A stretch of 64,000 bases of DNA from Serratia liquefaciens ATCC 27592 (GCF_000422085.1 NC_021741.1:2542001-2606000), one strand, 5' to 3'; positions 46,121 through 55,915 are shown, counted from the first letter of the stretch. Notes: generated by a model not told the origin, from the letters alone. Numbers and translations: made by a program.

Positions 46121-46825
46121 ATGAGTGATTCTTTTCTCCGGTCAATGGATCTCACCGCGATGACAGCACAAAACGTTCAAGCCCCGCGCCGCCCTGGTCG
46201 GCCGAGCGGCGGCACCAAGGGCACAGAAAAACGCGAGCACCTGCTGGACACGGCGCTTAATTTGTTTGCCCGCCAAGGCATTGCCGATACTTCGCTCAAT
46301 GCCATTGCACGTGAAGCCGGCGTCACCCCCGCCATGCTCCACTACTATTTTCACAACCGCGAACAGTTGCTGGACGTGCTGATCGAAGAGCGTTTCCTGC
46401 CGGTACGGCTGGCCGCCGGCAGCGTTTTCGACGCCAATGCGGACGATCCTATTGCTGCCTTCACCCAACTGGCCCAAAGGTTTATCGATATCTCCACCGC
46501 GCATCCCTGGTTCGCCCCGCTGTGGTTGCGAGAAGTGATGAGTGATAACGGCGTACTGAAGCAACGGATGGATGAGCGTTTTGGTGATGCACAGCGCAAA
46601 GCGGCCCTGAAGTCGATTATGCGCTGGCAGGCAGAAGGCAAGCTGAGTGCCGATCTGGAACCCTCTTTGCTGTTTATCACCCTGTTTGGCATGACGCTGC
46701 TGCCGCTGGCCACCGCGCCGAAATGGCACCGTGACAACAACAGCAGCAACGGCCCGCAGAGCGCTGAAGTCATCGCGCGGCACGCCATTGCATTATTAAG
46801 CTACGGGCTGGGACCGCAGCGCTAG
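46121..46825 (+). CDS. TetR family repressor next to the efflux genes
   Basis: A TetR-type regulator, 234 residues from the first ATG. The DNA-binding domain is REHLLDTALNLFARQGIADTSLNAIAREAGVTPAMLHYYFHNREQLLDVLIEE (about 38-90), followed by a ligand domain. The N-terminal 37 residues are long for TetR, and ATG 46145 or 46160 would give more usual proteins; if transcription starts near 46124, the later starts are favoured. Divergent from the MFS exporter. Ligand unknown. Confidence 0.87.
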   Translation: MSDSFLRSMDLTAMTAQNVQAPRRPGRPSGGTKGTEKREHLLDTALNLFARQGIADTSLNAIAREAGVTPAMLHYYFHNREQLLDVLIEERFLPVRLAAGSVFDANADDPIAAFTQLAQRFIDISTAHPWFAPLWLREVMSDNGVLKQRMDERFGDAQRKAALKSIMRWQAEGKLSADLEPSLLFITLFGMTLLPLATAPKWHRDNNSSNGPQSAEVIARHAIALLSYGLGPQR

Positions 46826-46977
46826 AACGAGATCCATTTTGGTGCGACTCGCTCCTCCAACGAGCGTCATTTCGCATCGGTATAGATCTTTGTCCTCTGC
46901 TACCGCTAACTGTCTAACTGGCACCCTTTTTGCTTTGGCTAATCCTGCTAATTTGGCTTGTTAATCAGGGGTAGCTT

Positions 46978-48027
46978 ATGTTTCAAACAATTAGAGTGGC
47001 ATTGATCTGCTTCACCTTCAGCTTTGCCGGCGTGGCAAGCGCCGCCGGGGACTTACCGCACATCGTGATTTTAGCCACCGGCGGCACCATCGCCGGCTCT
47101 GCGGCCAGTAATACACAAACCACCGGTTATAAGGCTGGGGCACTGGGAGTGGAAACGCTGATTGCAGCGGTGCCGGAAATGCAGAAAGTCGCCCGCGTAG
47201 ACGGCGAACAGATTGCCAATATCGGCAGCGAAAACATGACCAGCGATATCCTGCTCAAGCTGTCCAAGCGGGTCAATGAGCTGCTTTCACGCAGTGATGT
47301 GGATGGCGTGGTGATCACGCACGGTACCGATACGCTGGACGAATCGCCGTACTTTCTTAATCTGACGGTCAAGAGCAACAAACCGGTGGTATTTACCGCC
47401 GCGATGCGCCCTGCGACGGCCATCAGCGCCGACGGCCCAATGAACCTGCTGGATGCGGTCACCGTTGCCGCCGACAAGCAGTCCGTGGGGCGTGGCGTTA
47501 TGGTCGTTCTGAACGATCGCATTGGCTCGGCCCGTTTCAGCACCAAAACCAACGCCACCACGCTGGACACCTTCAAAGCACCGGAAGAAGGCTATCTGGG
47601 CGTAATTGTCGGTGGAAAACCCTACTTTGAAACCCGAGTCGACAAGATCCACACCACTCGCTCGGTATTTGACGTGCGTGATGTCAAGGTGCTGCCAAAA
47701 GTCGACATTATTTATGGTTATCAGGACGATCCTGAATACATGTACGATGCGGCCATTCAGCATAAAGTGGATGGCATTGTTTACGCTGGCACCGGTGCCG
47801 GCTCGGTTTCAGTGCGCAGCTCTGCCGGGATCAAAAAAGCGGAGAAAGCCGGTGTGCTGGTGGTTCGCGCCAGCCGCACCGGCAGCGGTATTGTCCCGGA
47901 GGACAGCGGGCAACCTGGCCTGGTGTCCGATTCGCTCAACCCGGCCAAGGCGCGTATTCTGCTGATGCTGTCGCTGACCAAAACCCATAATCCTCGCGTC
48001 ATTCAGGATTACTTCCACACGTATTGA
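46978..48027 (+). CDS. ansB: Periplasmic L-asparaginase II
   Basis: A 349-residue type II asparaginase hydrolysing asparagine (and some glutamine) to aspartate and ammonia. The signal peptide [22 protein letters not shown] is followed by [11 protein letters not shown] with the first catalytic Thr near residue 35, and the second catalytic Thr is in [11 protein letters not shown] near 113. Length equals E. coli AnsB (348). The 152-base upstream gap contains its promoter; E. coli ansB is under CRP and FNR, but I see no site I would call here. Confidence 0.95.
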   Translation: MFQTIRVALICFTFSFAGVASAAGDLPHIVILATGGTIAGSAASNTQTTGYKAGALGVETLIAAVPEMQKVARVDGEQIANIGSENMTSDILLKLSKRVNELLSRSDVDGVVITHGTDTLDESPYFLNLTVKSNKPVVFTAAMRPATAISADGPMNLLDAVTVAADKQSVGRGVMVVLNDRIGSARFSTKTNATTLDTFKAPEEGYLGVIVGGKPYFETRVDKIHTTRSVFDVRDVKVLPKVDIIYGYQDDPEYMYDAAIQHKVDGIVYAGTGAGSVSVRSSAGIKKAEKAGVLVVRASRTGSGIVPEDSGQPGLVSDSLNPAKARILLMLSLTKTHNPRVIQDYFHTY

Positions 48028-48041
48028 TCCACGTTATCTCG

Positions 48042-48063
48042 ACAGGGCCAAGGCTGGCCCTGT
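48042..48063. terminator. Hairpin between convergent ansB and the agmatine deiminase gene
   Basis: ACAGGGCCA (48042-48050) and TGGCCCTGT (48055-48063) form a perfect 9-bp stem with a 4-base loop. No long T-run follows on either strand; probably a bidirectional terminator. Confidence 0.55.
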
Positions 48064-48074
48064 TGTAACAAGGC

Positions 48075-49205
48075 TTAAACGGCCGGCAGCTGACTGGTCA
48101 CGCAGTGGATGCCCCCACCACCGGCGGCGATAGCGTCGATATTCAACTGCACCACTTCACGCTGCGGGTAAAGCGCCGTCAATAATGCCAAAGCTGCGGC
48201 ATCCGCCTCGGCATCGCCAAACTCCGGGGCGATAATCGCGCCGTTGATGACAAAGTAATTGATGTAACCGGCGGCAAAATCCGCATTGCCCTTGCTGAAG
48301 CGGCTACGGCGTGGACCCAGCGGTGGCGACACCGTATGCACCTGTATCTTGCGGCCATCGGCATCCGTGGCCTGTTTGAGGATCGCCAAATGATCCAGCG
48401 TGACCTGATGGTCGTAGGACTCAGGATCGCTATCCAGATTGGCGATCACCACGCCTGGGCTGACGAAACGGGCGTAAAAATCGACGTGAGCGTCGGTAAT
48501 GTCTTTGCCTTTAATCCCCGGCAGCCAGATGATTTTTCGCAGGCCCAGCATCGCTTTGAGCTCTTGCTCTACCCGATCACGGCTCCAGCCAGGGTTGCGG
48601 TTGCGATTGATCCAACTGCTCTCGGTCATGATGCCGGTGCCATGACCATCCACCTCGATGCCCCCGCCTTCTCCTGTCAAGGCGCTGCGGCGCAGTGGGT
48701 TAACGCCGAAATGTCTTGCCTGGAAAGCGGCCAACTGAGCATCTTTGCCGTGCCGTTGTTTATTGCCCCAGCCGTTAAAGTTGAAGTCCACCGCCGCCAA
48801 TTCACCCGCGTTGTTGGTAACGAAATTGGCAGCGATATCGCGCATCCAAATATCATCGAGCTCGGTAATGACAAAGGTCACATTGTGGCTACCGCATTTT
48901 CTCTCCGCTAACTCTCGTTCACGTTCGCGACAAAATACCGTCAGCGGCTGGTAAACCGCGATAGCACGGGCAATGCGCCCCAGAGCATCTTGCACGTCCG
49001 CCGTGAACGCCCCCCAAATCGCCCGCTGTGCGCCAAAGGCGATAAAGGCGCATTGCTGAGGCTCACCCTCATCGGGCATGCGCCAGTTTCCGCCAGCCGT
49101 TTTCTGAGCCGCGTGGCTGGACAATGATGCCAGCCCCATCGAGGCCGTCAGGCTAATGCCGGCAATCAGGGAAGCCTGTTTGATAAATTCACGACGTGTT
49201 GACAT
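48075..49205 (-). CDS. Agmatine deiminase family protein with Tat signal peptide
   Basis: A 376-residue PPAD/agmatine deiminase fold enzyme, converting agmatine to N-carbamoylputrescine plus ammonia in the family. The N-terminus STRREFIKQASLIAGISL...SSHA is a twin-arginine export signal, so it would act in the periplasm, unlike the usual cytosolic AguA. Catalytic features: DDIWMRDIAANF near 115, GGIEVDGHGT near 180, and the nucleophile Cys in GGGGIHCVTSQLP at the C-terminus. ATG 49205 has AGGAG 6 bases upstream. Divergent from the LysR gene. Confidence 0.88.
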   Translation of the reverse strand: MSTRREFIKQASLIAGISLTASMGLASLSSHAAQKTAGGNWRMPDEGEPQQCAFIAFGAQRAIWGAFTADVQDALGRIARAIAVYQPLTVFCRERERELAERKCGSHNVTFVITELDDIWMRDIAANFVTNNAGELAAVDFNFNGWGNKQRHGKDAQLAAFQARHFGVNPLRRSALTGEGGGIEVDGHGTGIMTESSWINRNRNPGWSRDRVEQELKAMLGLRKIIWLPGIKGKDITDAHVDFYARFVSPGVVIANLDSDPESYDHQVTLDHLAILKQATDADGRKIQVHTVSPPLGPRRSRFSKGNADFAAGYINYFVINGAIIAPEFGDAEADAAALALLTALYPQREVVQLNIDAIAAGGGGIHCVTSQLPAV

Positions 49206-49353
49206 GGTTTGCTCCTGTATTGCCGCCAAAACAATAAGCTAAACTATTCAGCAAAAGACGGCGTGATGTCGATAACAGCTATGTTAATCCCTTTAATCCG
49301 GGTAAAACAAAGGATACATTTAGCGGACACCTGATTAGATAGGCTTATCAATA

Positions 49354-50217
49354 ATGTTAAAGCACTGGCCCCCGATGAACGCCCTGCGCGGTTTTGAAGC
49401 CGCCGCCCGGCTGGGCAGTTTCCACCAGGCCGCCGATGAGCTGCACCTCACTCAGTCGGCGATCAGCCAACAAATTCGCAGCCTGGAAGCTTTCCTGGAG
49501 CAACCGCTGTTTTTCCGTAGCGGCCGCAGCGTCAGCCTGACAGATGCCGGTCAGGATCTCTACAGCACCGCCCAGGTGATGCTGCAACAGTTGGCCGTTG
49601 GCATCCGCCGTCTGGAGCAGTACCGCAAACCCAACCAGTTGATCGTCAACACCACGCCGGCGTTCGCCCGTCACTGGCTGGTTCCGCGCCTTAAAAGCTT
49701 CCACCGGCAGCACCCGGATATCGACCTTTGGCTGTTCACCACCTTCGACCCGCCGGATATGGCGACCGAAACCGTCGATCTGGCGATCCGTGACGATCTC
49801 AGTGCGCAAATTGAATGTAGCCTCAAAATGCTGCATCAGGATCGGCTCTATCCGGCTTGCCATCCTGAGCTGCTGAAACAGGACAAGGCACAACGCACCA
49901 CCCTGCACGGCGAACGCGAGATGGACTGGAGCCATTGGGCCGTTCAGGGCGGCGCCAACGTTGGGCAAAGCAGCCACGGCCTGAACTTCTCCGATCCCGG
50001 CCTGCTGTTGGATGCGGCCTGCGACGGCCTGGGCATCGCTCTGGTCAGCGAAATGCTGGCGCAACAGGCTCAGGCACGTGGGGTATTGCAGCCGATGACG
50101 GAGCAAAGCGTGCGTGGCCCTCAGTGGGCCTGGCTTATTCATCGCGATAGCGAGAACAACCCGCTCGCCCGGCATTTTTGTGAGTGGTTACTAACACAAT
50201 TGCCGGCGGTGATTTAA
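49354..50217 (+). CDS. LysR-type regulator, GcvA-like
   Basis: A 287-residue LysR protein: PPMNALRGFEAAARLGSFHQAADELHLTQSAISQQIRSLE HTH and an effector domain from about residue 90. The LRxFEAAAR start and length place it with GcvA/BlaA-type regulators. Divergent from the Tat-targeted agmatine deiminase, which is its likeliest target; the 148-base gap has no clear T-N11-A dyad that I could single out. The signal could be agmatine or another polyamine precursor (inference). Confidence 0.86.
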   Translation: MLKHWPPMNALRGFEAAARLGSFHQAADELHLTQSAISQQIRSLEAFLEQPLFFRSGRSVSLTDAGQDLYSTAQVMLQQLAVGIRRLEQYRKPNQLIVNTTPAFARHWLVPRLKSFHRQHPDIDLWLFTTFDPPDMATETVDLAIRDDLSAQIECSLKMLHQDRLYPACHPELLKQDKAQRTTLHGEREMDWSHWAVQGGANVGQSSHGLNFSDPGLLLDAACDGLGIALVSEMLAQQAQARGVLQPMTEQSVRGPQWAWLIHRDSENNPLARHFCEWLLTQLPAVI

Positions 50218-50369
50218 CGTTCTACCTCACGCTTCCAAACGCCGGATAAAGCGCGGCGGATTGAGCGGTGCTACTTTCAATCAAGCGCCAGAAAAAGCTT
50301 AAACAATGGTGCTAAGTGGTTGTTGAGATTGAATTCACCTGTCATCGTTCAATTCGAAAAGGAAAGGCT

Positions 50370-52043
50370 ATGCATTCTGGTTTATTGAAAACATTGGCAC
50401 TCAGCGTGGCGCTGGCCACCCTCAGTCCTTCGGTATTCGCCGCTAATTTGAACGCCGGTGCCGTAGCGGCGCCGGATCAATACGGTGCCAAAGTGGCCGC
50501 ACAAATTTTGCAGGCCGGCGGTAATGCCGTCGATGCTGCGGTCGCCACCGCCTTTACGCTGGCAGTGACCTACCCGGAGGCCGGCAACATTGGCGGCGGC
50601 GGTTTTATGACCCTGTACGTCGACGGCAAGCCCTACTTCCTCGACTACCGGGAAGTCGCCCCCAAAGCGGCCACTAAAACCATGTACCTTAACGAAAAAG
50701 GCGAAGTGATCGAGAACCTCAGCCTGGTGGGCACCAAGGCCGCCGGCGTACCCGGCACGGTACTCGGGCTGTGGGAAGCGCATAAACGCTTCGGCAAGTT
50801 GCCCTGGGCAGAACTGCTGACCCCGGCTATCGGCTATGCGCAACAAGGCTTTAAGGTGGCCGGTCAGCAATACCAATACCGTGAGGATGCCAATAAGCTG
50901 TTCGCCGACAAAACCAACTTCGGCGATTACTTTGGCAGCATGAAACCCGGCGCGGTGTTTAAACAGCCGGAGCTGGCCAAAACGCTGGAACGCATCGCTA
51001 ACAAAGGTGCTGACGACTTCTATCAGGGGGAAACGGCCAAGCTGCTGATCGCCCAGATGCAACGCGATGGCGGCCTGATCACCCAGGACGATCTGACAGA
51101 CTACCGGGTGAAATGGCGCGAACCGATGAAAATCGCCTGGCGCGGCAATACCCTTTATACCGCCCCGCTGCCGAGCTCCGGCGGCATCGCGCTGGCGCAG
51201 TTGCTGGGCATAAAGGAAGATCGTGCTGCAGATTTCAAAGGCGTCGAGCTGAACTCCGCCCGCTATATTCACTTACTGTCGGAAATCGAAAAGCGCGTCT
51301 TTGCCGATCGCGCCGATTACCTCGGCGATCCTGACTTTGCCAAGGTGCCGGTTGCTCAATTGGTCGCCCCGGATTATTTGCAAAAGCGGGCTGCGGAGAT
51401 CAATCCGACCGCCATTTCACCGACCGAGAAGGTACGGCCTGGGTTGGAACCCCATCAAACCACGCATTTCTCGATTGTTGACGCGCAGGGTAACGCGGTC
51501 AGCAATACCTATACGCTAAACTGGGACTTCGGCAGCGGCGTGGTGGTGAAAGGGGCTGGCTTCCTGTTGAATGACGAAATGGACGACTTCAGCGCCAAAC
51601 CGGGCGTGGCCAATGCCTTTGGCGTGGTCGGAAGCGACGCCAACGCCATTGAACCGGGTAAACGCATGCTTTCGTCCATGAGCCCGACCATTATCACCCG
51701 CGACGGCAACGTTAGCCTGGTGATCGGCACCCCTGGCGGTTCTCGCATTTTCACCTCGATTTTCCAGGTGATAAACAATCTCTATGATTACCAGTTACCG
51801 CTGCAACAAGCGGTGGCCGCGCAGCGCGTCCATCACCAACTGTTGCCTAAAGACACTATCTTCTACGACGCTTTTGCTCCACTGACCGGCAAAGTGGCTG
51901 AACAGTTGAAAGCGATGGGTTACACACTGGAAGATCAGGGCTGGTACATGGGGGACATACAGGCGATCCGCGTCAAGGGTGACACGCCGGAAACCGCCTC
52001 CGATCCGCGTGGCCGCGGTATGGGGCTGATAGTGAAAAAATAA
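50370..52043 (+). CDS. ggt: Gamma-glutamyltransferase, periplasmic
   Basis: A 557-residue Ntn-hydrolase that cleaves gamma-glutamyl bonds of glutathione. The signal peptide is LLKTLALSVALATLSPSVFA. GGNAVDAAVATAFTLAVTYPEAGNIGGGGFM is near residue 50. Autocleavage before the nucleophile Thr occurs in QTTHFSIVDAQGNAV near 370, giving large and small subunits. Length is close to E. coli Ggt (580). ATG 50370 follows AAGGAAAGG; the frame from 50316 is not needed. A strong terminator follows. Confidence 0.93.
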   Translation: MHSGLLKTLALSVALATLSPSVFAANLNAGAVAAPDQYGAKVAAQILQAGGNAVDAAVATAFTLAVTYPEAGNIGGGGFMTLYVDGKPYFLDYREVAPKAATKTMYLNEKGEVIENLSLVGTKAAGVPGTVLGLWEAHKRFGKLPWAELLTPAIGYAQQGFKVAGQQYQYREDANKLFADKTNFGDYFGSMKPGAVFKQPELAKTLERIANKGADDFYQGETAKLLIAQMQRDGGLITQDDLTDYRVKWREPMKIAWRGNTLYTAPLPSSGGIALAQLLGIKEDRAADFKGVELNSARYIHLLSEIEKRVFADRADYLGDPDFAKVPVAQLVAPDYLQKRAAEINPTAISPTEKVRPGLEPHQTTHFSIVDAQGNAVSNTYTLNWDFGSGVVVKGAGFLLNDEMDDFSAKPGVANAFGVVGSDANAIEPGKRMLSSMSPTIITRDGNVSLVIGTPGGSRIFTSIFQVINNLYDYQLPLQQAVAAQRVHHQLLPKDTIFYDAFAPLTGKVAEQLKAMGYTLEDQGWYMGDIQAIRVKGDTPETASDPRGRGMGLIVKK

Positions 52044-52047
52044 CGAT

Positions 52048-52089
52048 AAAACACCGGGCGGATCCGTTAGAGGTGCGCCCGGTGTTTTT
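52048..52089 (+). terminator. Bidirectional intrinsic terminator between ggt and the 52094 gene
   Basis: AAAACACCGGGCG (52048-52060) and CGCCCGGTGTTTT (52076-52088) form a 13-bp perfect stem with a 15-base loop and flanking T-runs on both strands (TTTTT on plus, TTTT on minus). It serves convergent genes. Confidence 0.9.
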
Positions 52090-52093
52090 GTTT

Positions 52094-54037
52094 CTATTTA
52101 GTGACTACAGCAGAATTAACCCCGGCGTTCGCCAGCTCGCCATACACTACCTGGCCACGGAAGCCGCGCCGAACCTGCTGGAACAATGCGCGGAAGGCAG
52201 GATAATCCTGTGCCTGACAGAGCGCGTCCTTACCGCGAACGGCATTCAGCTGTAGCCGATGATTGACCACCACCTGTTGCCCTTCGAGCTGCCATTCAAC
52301 CTGGTATTTGCCGGCCGCATTGCTGAACTGCTGGTTCTTGGGGATGGCGATAATCGGCACGTTGGCGGGCAGGTGCAGGCGATAGGTCTCGTCGTACTGC
52401 TGCGCGGTGCAGAAGAACGGCGTTTCGTTAGTCGGGGCGGACGTCGTCGAGTAAAGCGTACGGAAAGACTTGCCGCCGGGCGGCGTCGGTACGGCCATAC
52501 CACCCACCACGCTGAAATCGACATAATCCTCGGCTTTGAATTTATAACTGTAGGCAAACGGCTTTTTGAGATCGAACGCATCGCCGTGCATCGCGATAAC
52601 CCCACGGCCATCAATGCCTGAGGACGCCATGATGTTCTCTTCGACTCGCGCCCGGTTCTGCTGATTGATTTGCGAGAAATAGCCTCTCAGGTCGATCTCA
52701 TCCACCTCACCCAGCTTGCGTTCGGTTTGGCCTCGCATATTGCCCGCTTTATCGAAGTAGAAGTCCACGCTGAGCGACGTATTGTTGCGCTGTTCGTCAT
52801 TGTCAGGGGTACGCGCCAATTTGGCTTCGCGCGTCAGCAGGACCGGAGCCCCAAGGTCAGCCCCCGGCAGTTGGCCAAAGCGCGCCCAGGGGCTGGTAGA
52901 ATCCAGATACAGATTGAACTCCGGCACGTAGGTAATCGCGTGGTTAAAACGGCCCAGCAGTGGGACCTTCGGCAATATCGGCCCTTGATCCATGCCGATC
53001 AGCACCGGTGAACTGACGATGCCCTTGGCGGCCAGCAACGCCTCGAGCATCACCACATGATCCTTGCAATCGCCATAGTGGTTATCCAGGATGCTCTGCG
53101 CCGAATTCGGCTCCAGCCCGCCGTTGCCCAAATAGACCGCCACATAACGAATATTCTGTGCCACCCAGCGATAAATCGCCGCCGTCTGCTCACGACGGTC
53201 GCTGATGCCGTCGGTAATTTTATCCGCCAGCGCCTGGATCGCCGGGGTCACCTTGGCCGCCTGATTGGCTTTCTGTTGATAGGCTTTGGCCAGCTGTGGC
53301 CATTCGCGGTAGGTACTGGCCATGATGGTTGGGCTGAATGTCCAGCTGTTCGCCGACCAGTTTTGCGCTTCTAGCGGTTCACTGCGCCGGTAATGCCAGC
53401 GCCAGTAGGCCTGACCGTCGCGGATCTGCGGCTTATCTGCGCCCTCTACTCCTCGGGTAAAGACATGCATCGGCACATTGGCCGGCGCCTGTAAATTGAC
53501 CTCGGCGTCATCAAACTGGTCAAAGACGCTGAAGGTCTCCCACAGGCCGAAGTAGTCCGGGAAGTACGGGGTATTTTGCGTGCGCAACACCTGATACACC
53601 ACGCGAGAACCGGGTGCCAGGTTGGAGAAGACGATCACCTTTACCTTGCGATCGGCATACAGTGGCGCAGAGGCGCTGGAGTAGCTTTCCTGGGTATAAA
53701 TGCGATCGGGCGCGACATCATGGCGCAGTCCATCGGCCGTCAGCGTATAGGCCGAAACCACCTTCAGCGTTTCCATTTTTTCGCTGTAGCTCAGGCGGAT
53801 TTGGCTGAACTTCTCGACTGCCGCCTTGGTTTTGAGCAGCACCTCATAACTCTCGGTCTTGGTGTTGCTGGCATTGGCATGGACTTGATAATCCGCGCGG
53901 TAACGCACAAAGCTGAAATCATTGCTAACGGCGGCATCCTTGGTGGCGACCGACGGCGCTTCCACGGCCAACAGCGTTGCCGGGTGCGTCGCCGCAAGTC
54001 CAGCGGCCAACACGAGAGAAGGGATGACAATTTTCAT
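52094..54037 (-). CDS. DUF3857 plus transglutaminase-like exported protein
   Basis: A 647-residue protein with a signal peptide (MKIVIPSLVLAAGLAATHPATLLA). A DUF3857 domain covers about residues 40-215 and a transglutaminase-like domain 250-400, with the catalytic Cys in NHYGDCKDHVVMLEALL near 317, followed by His in NHAITYVPEFNLYLDSTSPWA. A C-terminal beta-rich domain follows. Function in enterobacteria is unknown; a cell-envelope peptide or amide-processing role is plausible. ATG 54037 has AAGGAA upstream; ATG 54094 would extend past the signal peptide. Confidence 0.85.
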   Translation of the reverse strand: MKIVIPSLVLAAGLAATHPATLLAVEAPSVATKDAAVSNDFSFVRYRADYQVHANASNTKTESYEVLLKTKAAVEKFSQIRLSYSEKMETLKVVSAYTLTADGLRHDVAPDRIYTQESYSSASAPLYADRKVKVIVFSNLAPGSRVVYQVLRTQNTPYFPDYFGLWETFSVFDQFDDAEVNLQAPANVPMHVFTRGVEGADKPQIRDGQAYWRWHYRRSEPLEAQNWSANSWTFSPTIMASTYREWPQLAKAYQQKANQAAKVTPAIQALADKITDGISDRREQTAAIYRWVAQNIRYVAVYLGNGGLEPNSAQSILDNHYGDCKDHVVMLEALLAAKGIVSSPVLIGMDQGPILPKVPLLGRFNHAITYVPEFNLYLDSTSPWARFGQLPGADLGAPVLLTREAKLARTPDNDEQRNNTSLSVDFYFDKAGNMRGQTERKLGEVDEIDLRGYFSQINQQNRARVEENIMASSGIDGRGVIAMHGDAFDLKKPFAYSYKFKAEDYVDFSVVGGMAVPTPPGGKSFRTLYSTTSAPTNETPFFCTAQQYDETYRLHLPANVPIIAIPKNQQFSNAAGKYQVEWQLEGQQVVVNHRLQLNAVRGKDALCQAQDYPAFRALFQQVRRGFRGQVVYGELANAGVNSAVVTK

Positions 54038-54169
54038 CTTCGTTCCTTGAAGTTTTTTAAACGATAACAGTGACATTGATAAAGTGCTGACCACTGACGC
54101 AAGAGCGGCACACTAATACAACTGAGAATCGTTTTCAATAAAATACCGATTCGGCCGGGTGTGACCGAC

Positions 54170-54739
54170 CTAACCCTGCTCTATCAACATGACAGCCGTA
54201 GTATCGTTCTCCAAAGCGTCAAAAATATGCTCGCGGTCGGCGGAATAACTGATGTAATCCCCTGCGTTCAATTCTACCGGTTGGTCCGTCGGCCCGACTA
54301 GCGCCCTGCCACTGCTGATAATCACATGCTCAATGGTACCCGGCATATGCGGCCGCGAAATGCGGGCTTCGCCCGGTTGAACCTGTAGACGGTAAATATC
54401 GCGCTGTGCCCCTGGCGGGCAGGTCGCCAACAGGGTGGCGGCGTAGTTGGCCTGTTCGGAAACCGTGGTCACCCCTTCATGGGCACGGATCACCTGTACG
54501 TGCTGGCGTGGCTGAGAAATCAACCGGCTGACCGGCACATCCAACGCCATCGCCAACGCCCACAAGGTTTCCAGGCTGGGGTTGCCGCTGCCGGTTTCCA
54601 GCTGCGAAAGCGTCGATTTTGCAATGCCGGCTCGGCGAGCCAATTCGGTAACCGAGAGGCCCAATCGTTCGCGTTCACGGCGAATGGCGGCCGAAAGCAG
54701 CCCGATGGGCGTAGCGTTATTGCTGACAAAGTCGCTCAT
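54170..54739 (-). CDS. XRE-HTH plus cupin transcriptional regulator
   Basis: A 189-residue regulator. The HTH is IRRERERLGLSVTELARRAGIAKSTLSQLETGSGNPSLETLWALA (about 20-65) and the C-terminal cupin runs 110-187 (RISRPHMPGTIEHVIISSGRALVG, then GDYISYSADREHIFDAL). It is divergent from the EamA transporter gene, whose expression it probably controls through the repeats between them. Related proteins sense amino acids or polyamines; the ligand here is unknown. Confidence 0.87.
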   Translation of the reverse strand: MSDFVSNNATPIGLLSAAIRRERERLGLSVTELARRAGIAKSTLSQLETGSGNPSLETLWALAMALDVPVSRLISQPRQHVQVIRAHEGVTTVSEQANYAATLLATCPPGAQRDIYRLQVQPGEARISRPHMPGTIEHVIISSGRALVGPTDQPVELNAGDYISYSADREHIFDALENDTTAVMLIEQG

Positions 54740-54740
54740 T

Positions 54741-54813
54741 GTTCACCATATCGTTCGTTTGTTCGTCTTGACGAACAGTTATCGAGTGTTCATCATAATG
54801 TTCAGTTGTTCAT
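54741..54813. promoter_or_regulatory. Operator region with a palindrome and repeated GTTC elements
   Basis: GTTCGTC-TT-GACGAAC (54761-54776) is a perfect 7-bp-arm dyad. Further GTTCA or GTTCG units occur at 54741, 54753, 54788, 54800 and 54808, several at helical-turn-like spacing. The array fills the divergent gap and fits multiple dimers of the XRE-cupin regulator. Confidence 0.65.
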
Positions 54814-54863
54814 TTTAATGATAACCGCCAACGGCGGCAAGCGCACTAACAGGGAGAAGGGAA

Positions 54864-55775
54864 ATGAAGATAAGAACCGGCGGCGTATTACAGATGACCC
54901 TCGCCATGGTCATTTCCGGAACCGTGGGCTGGCCGGTAATGCTGCTGGGGCAACCGCCCGCTACGGTGGTTTTCTGGCGCTGCGCGTTTGGCGCGCTAGC
55001 GATGCTGATCGCCTGCGCCCTGCTTGGCCTACTTAAAAAAGACATGTTAACCCGACGTCAGGCTGCCATTGCGGTGCTGGGCGGTGTAGCCCTGGTGTTG
55101 AACTGGGTAATGTTGTTCGGCGCTTACAGCCATGCCTCTATTGCGGTGGCGACCGTCACCTACCACGTCCAGCCCTTTATGCTGGTTGGGCTCGGGGTGC
55201 TGTTTTTCGGCGAAAAAATGACGGCGACCAAGTTTGGCTGGCTGGTACTGGCCTTCGTCGGCATGTTGCTGATCATTAGCGGTAAACAAGATGGCGGCGA
55301 TACCAGTGCCGATTACTTCACTGGCGTGTTGCTGGCGCTGGGCGCTGCCTTTATGTATGCGGTAGCGGCGGCGATCGTCAAGCGTTTGAAAGGGGTGCCG
55401 CCGCACCTGATCGTGCTGATTCAGCTCACTCTGGGCGTCGTACTGCTGGCACCGTTCGCCGGCTGGGCCCAACTGCCGTCGACGGCTAACGGCTGGTTGC
55501 TGCTGGCGACCCTGGGTCTGGTGCACACCGGGCTGATGTCTTCCCTGCTGTACAGTGCCATCCAGAAAATCCCCACTGCCCTGGTAGGCGCGTTATCTTT
55601 CATCTATCCCGTGGTGGCGATTATCGTCGACTGGGCGGTATTCGGACACCGCCTTAGCCTGATGCAGCTGTCGGGCGCCGCCGCCATCTTGCTTGCGGCA
55701 GCGGGCATGAACTTTGGCTGGCGACTGGTGCGGGCGAGAAAACCCGTGCGCGTGGTCGGTGATCAACAACCCTGA
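54864..55775 (+). CDS. EamA/DMT-family transporter
   Basis: A 303-residue membrane protein with about 10 helices in two EamA repeats; GTVGWPVMLLGQPPATVVFWRCAFGAL starts the first and MYAVAAAIVKRLKGVPPHLIVLIQL lies in the second. Members export amino acids or metabolites such as threonine, homoserine and cysteine derivatives. GGGAGAAGGGAA lies just before the ATG. Controlled probably by the divergent XRE-cupin protein. Confidence 0.87.
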   Translation: MKIRTGGVLQMTLAMVISGTVGWPVMLLGQPPATVVFWRCAFGALAMLIACALLGLLKKDMLTRRQAAIAVLGGVALVLNWVMLFGAYSHASIAVATVTYHVQPFMLVGLGVLFFGEKMTATKFGWLVLAFVGMLLIISGKQDGGDTSADYFTGVLLALGAAFMYAVAAAIVKRLKGVPPHLIVLIQLTLGVVLLAPFAGWAQLPSTANGWLLLATLGLVHTGLMSSLLYSAIQKIPTALVGALSFIYPVVAIIVDWAVFGHRLSLMQLSGAAAILLAAAGMNFGWRLVRARKPVRVVGDQQP

Positions 55776-55915
55776 GCGCGATTTTTAAAACCGTTCGTTG
55801 CCGAATGATAAGCGAAACGCCTATCCCAAAAATATCAAAAGCTCAGCGAATTAACGTATTCGCCCTGGCCGGCAAGAGCTGTTATTTATTTAACCAGACA
55901 CGGGAGGAGTTAACG

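Noticed and set aside
49357..50175. Minus-strand frame of 272 codons opposite the LysR gene at 49354
   Set aside because: Shadow frame; the plus-strand LysR protein is complete and conserved.
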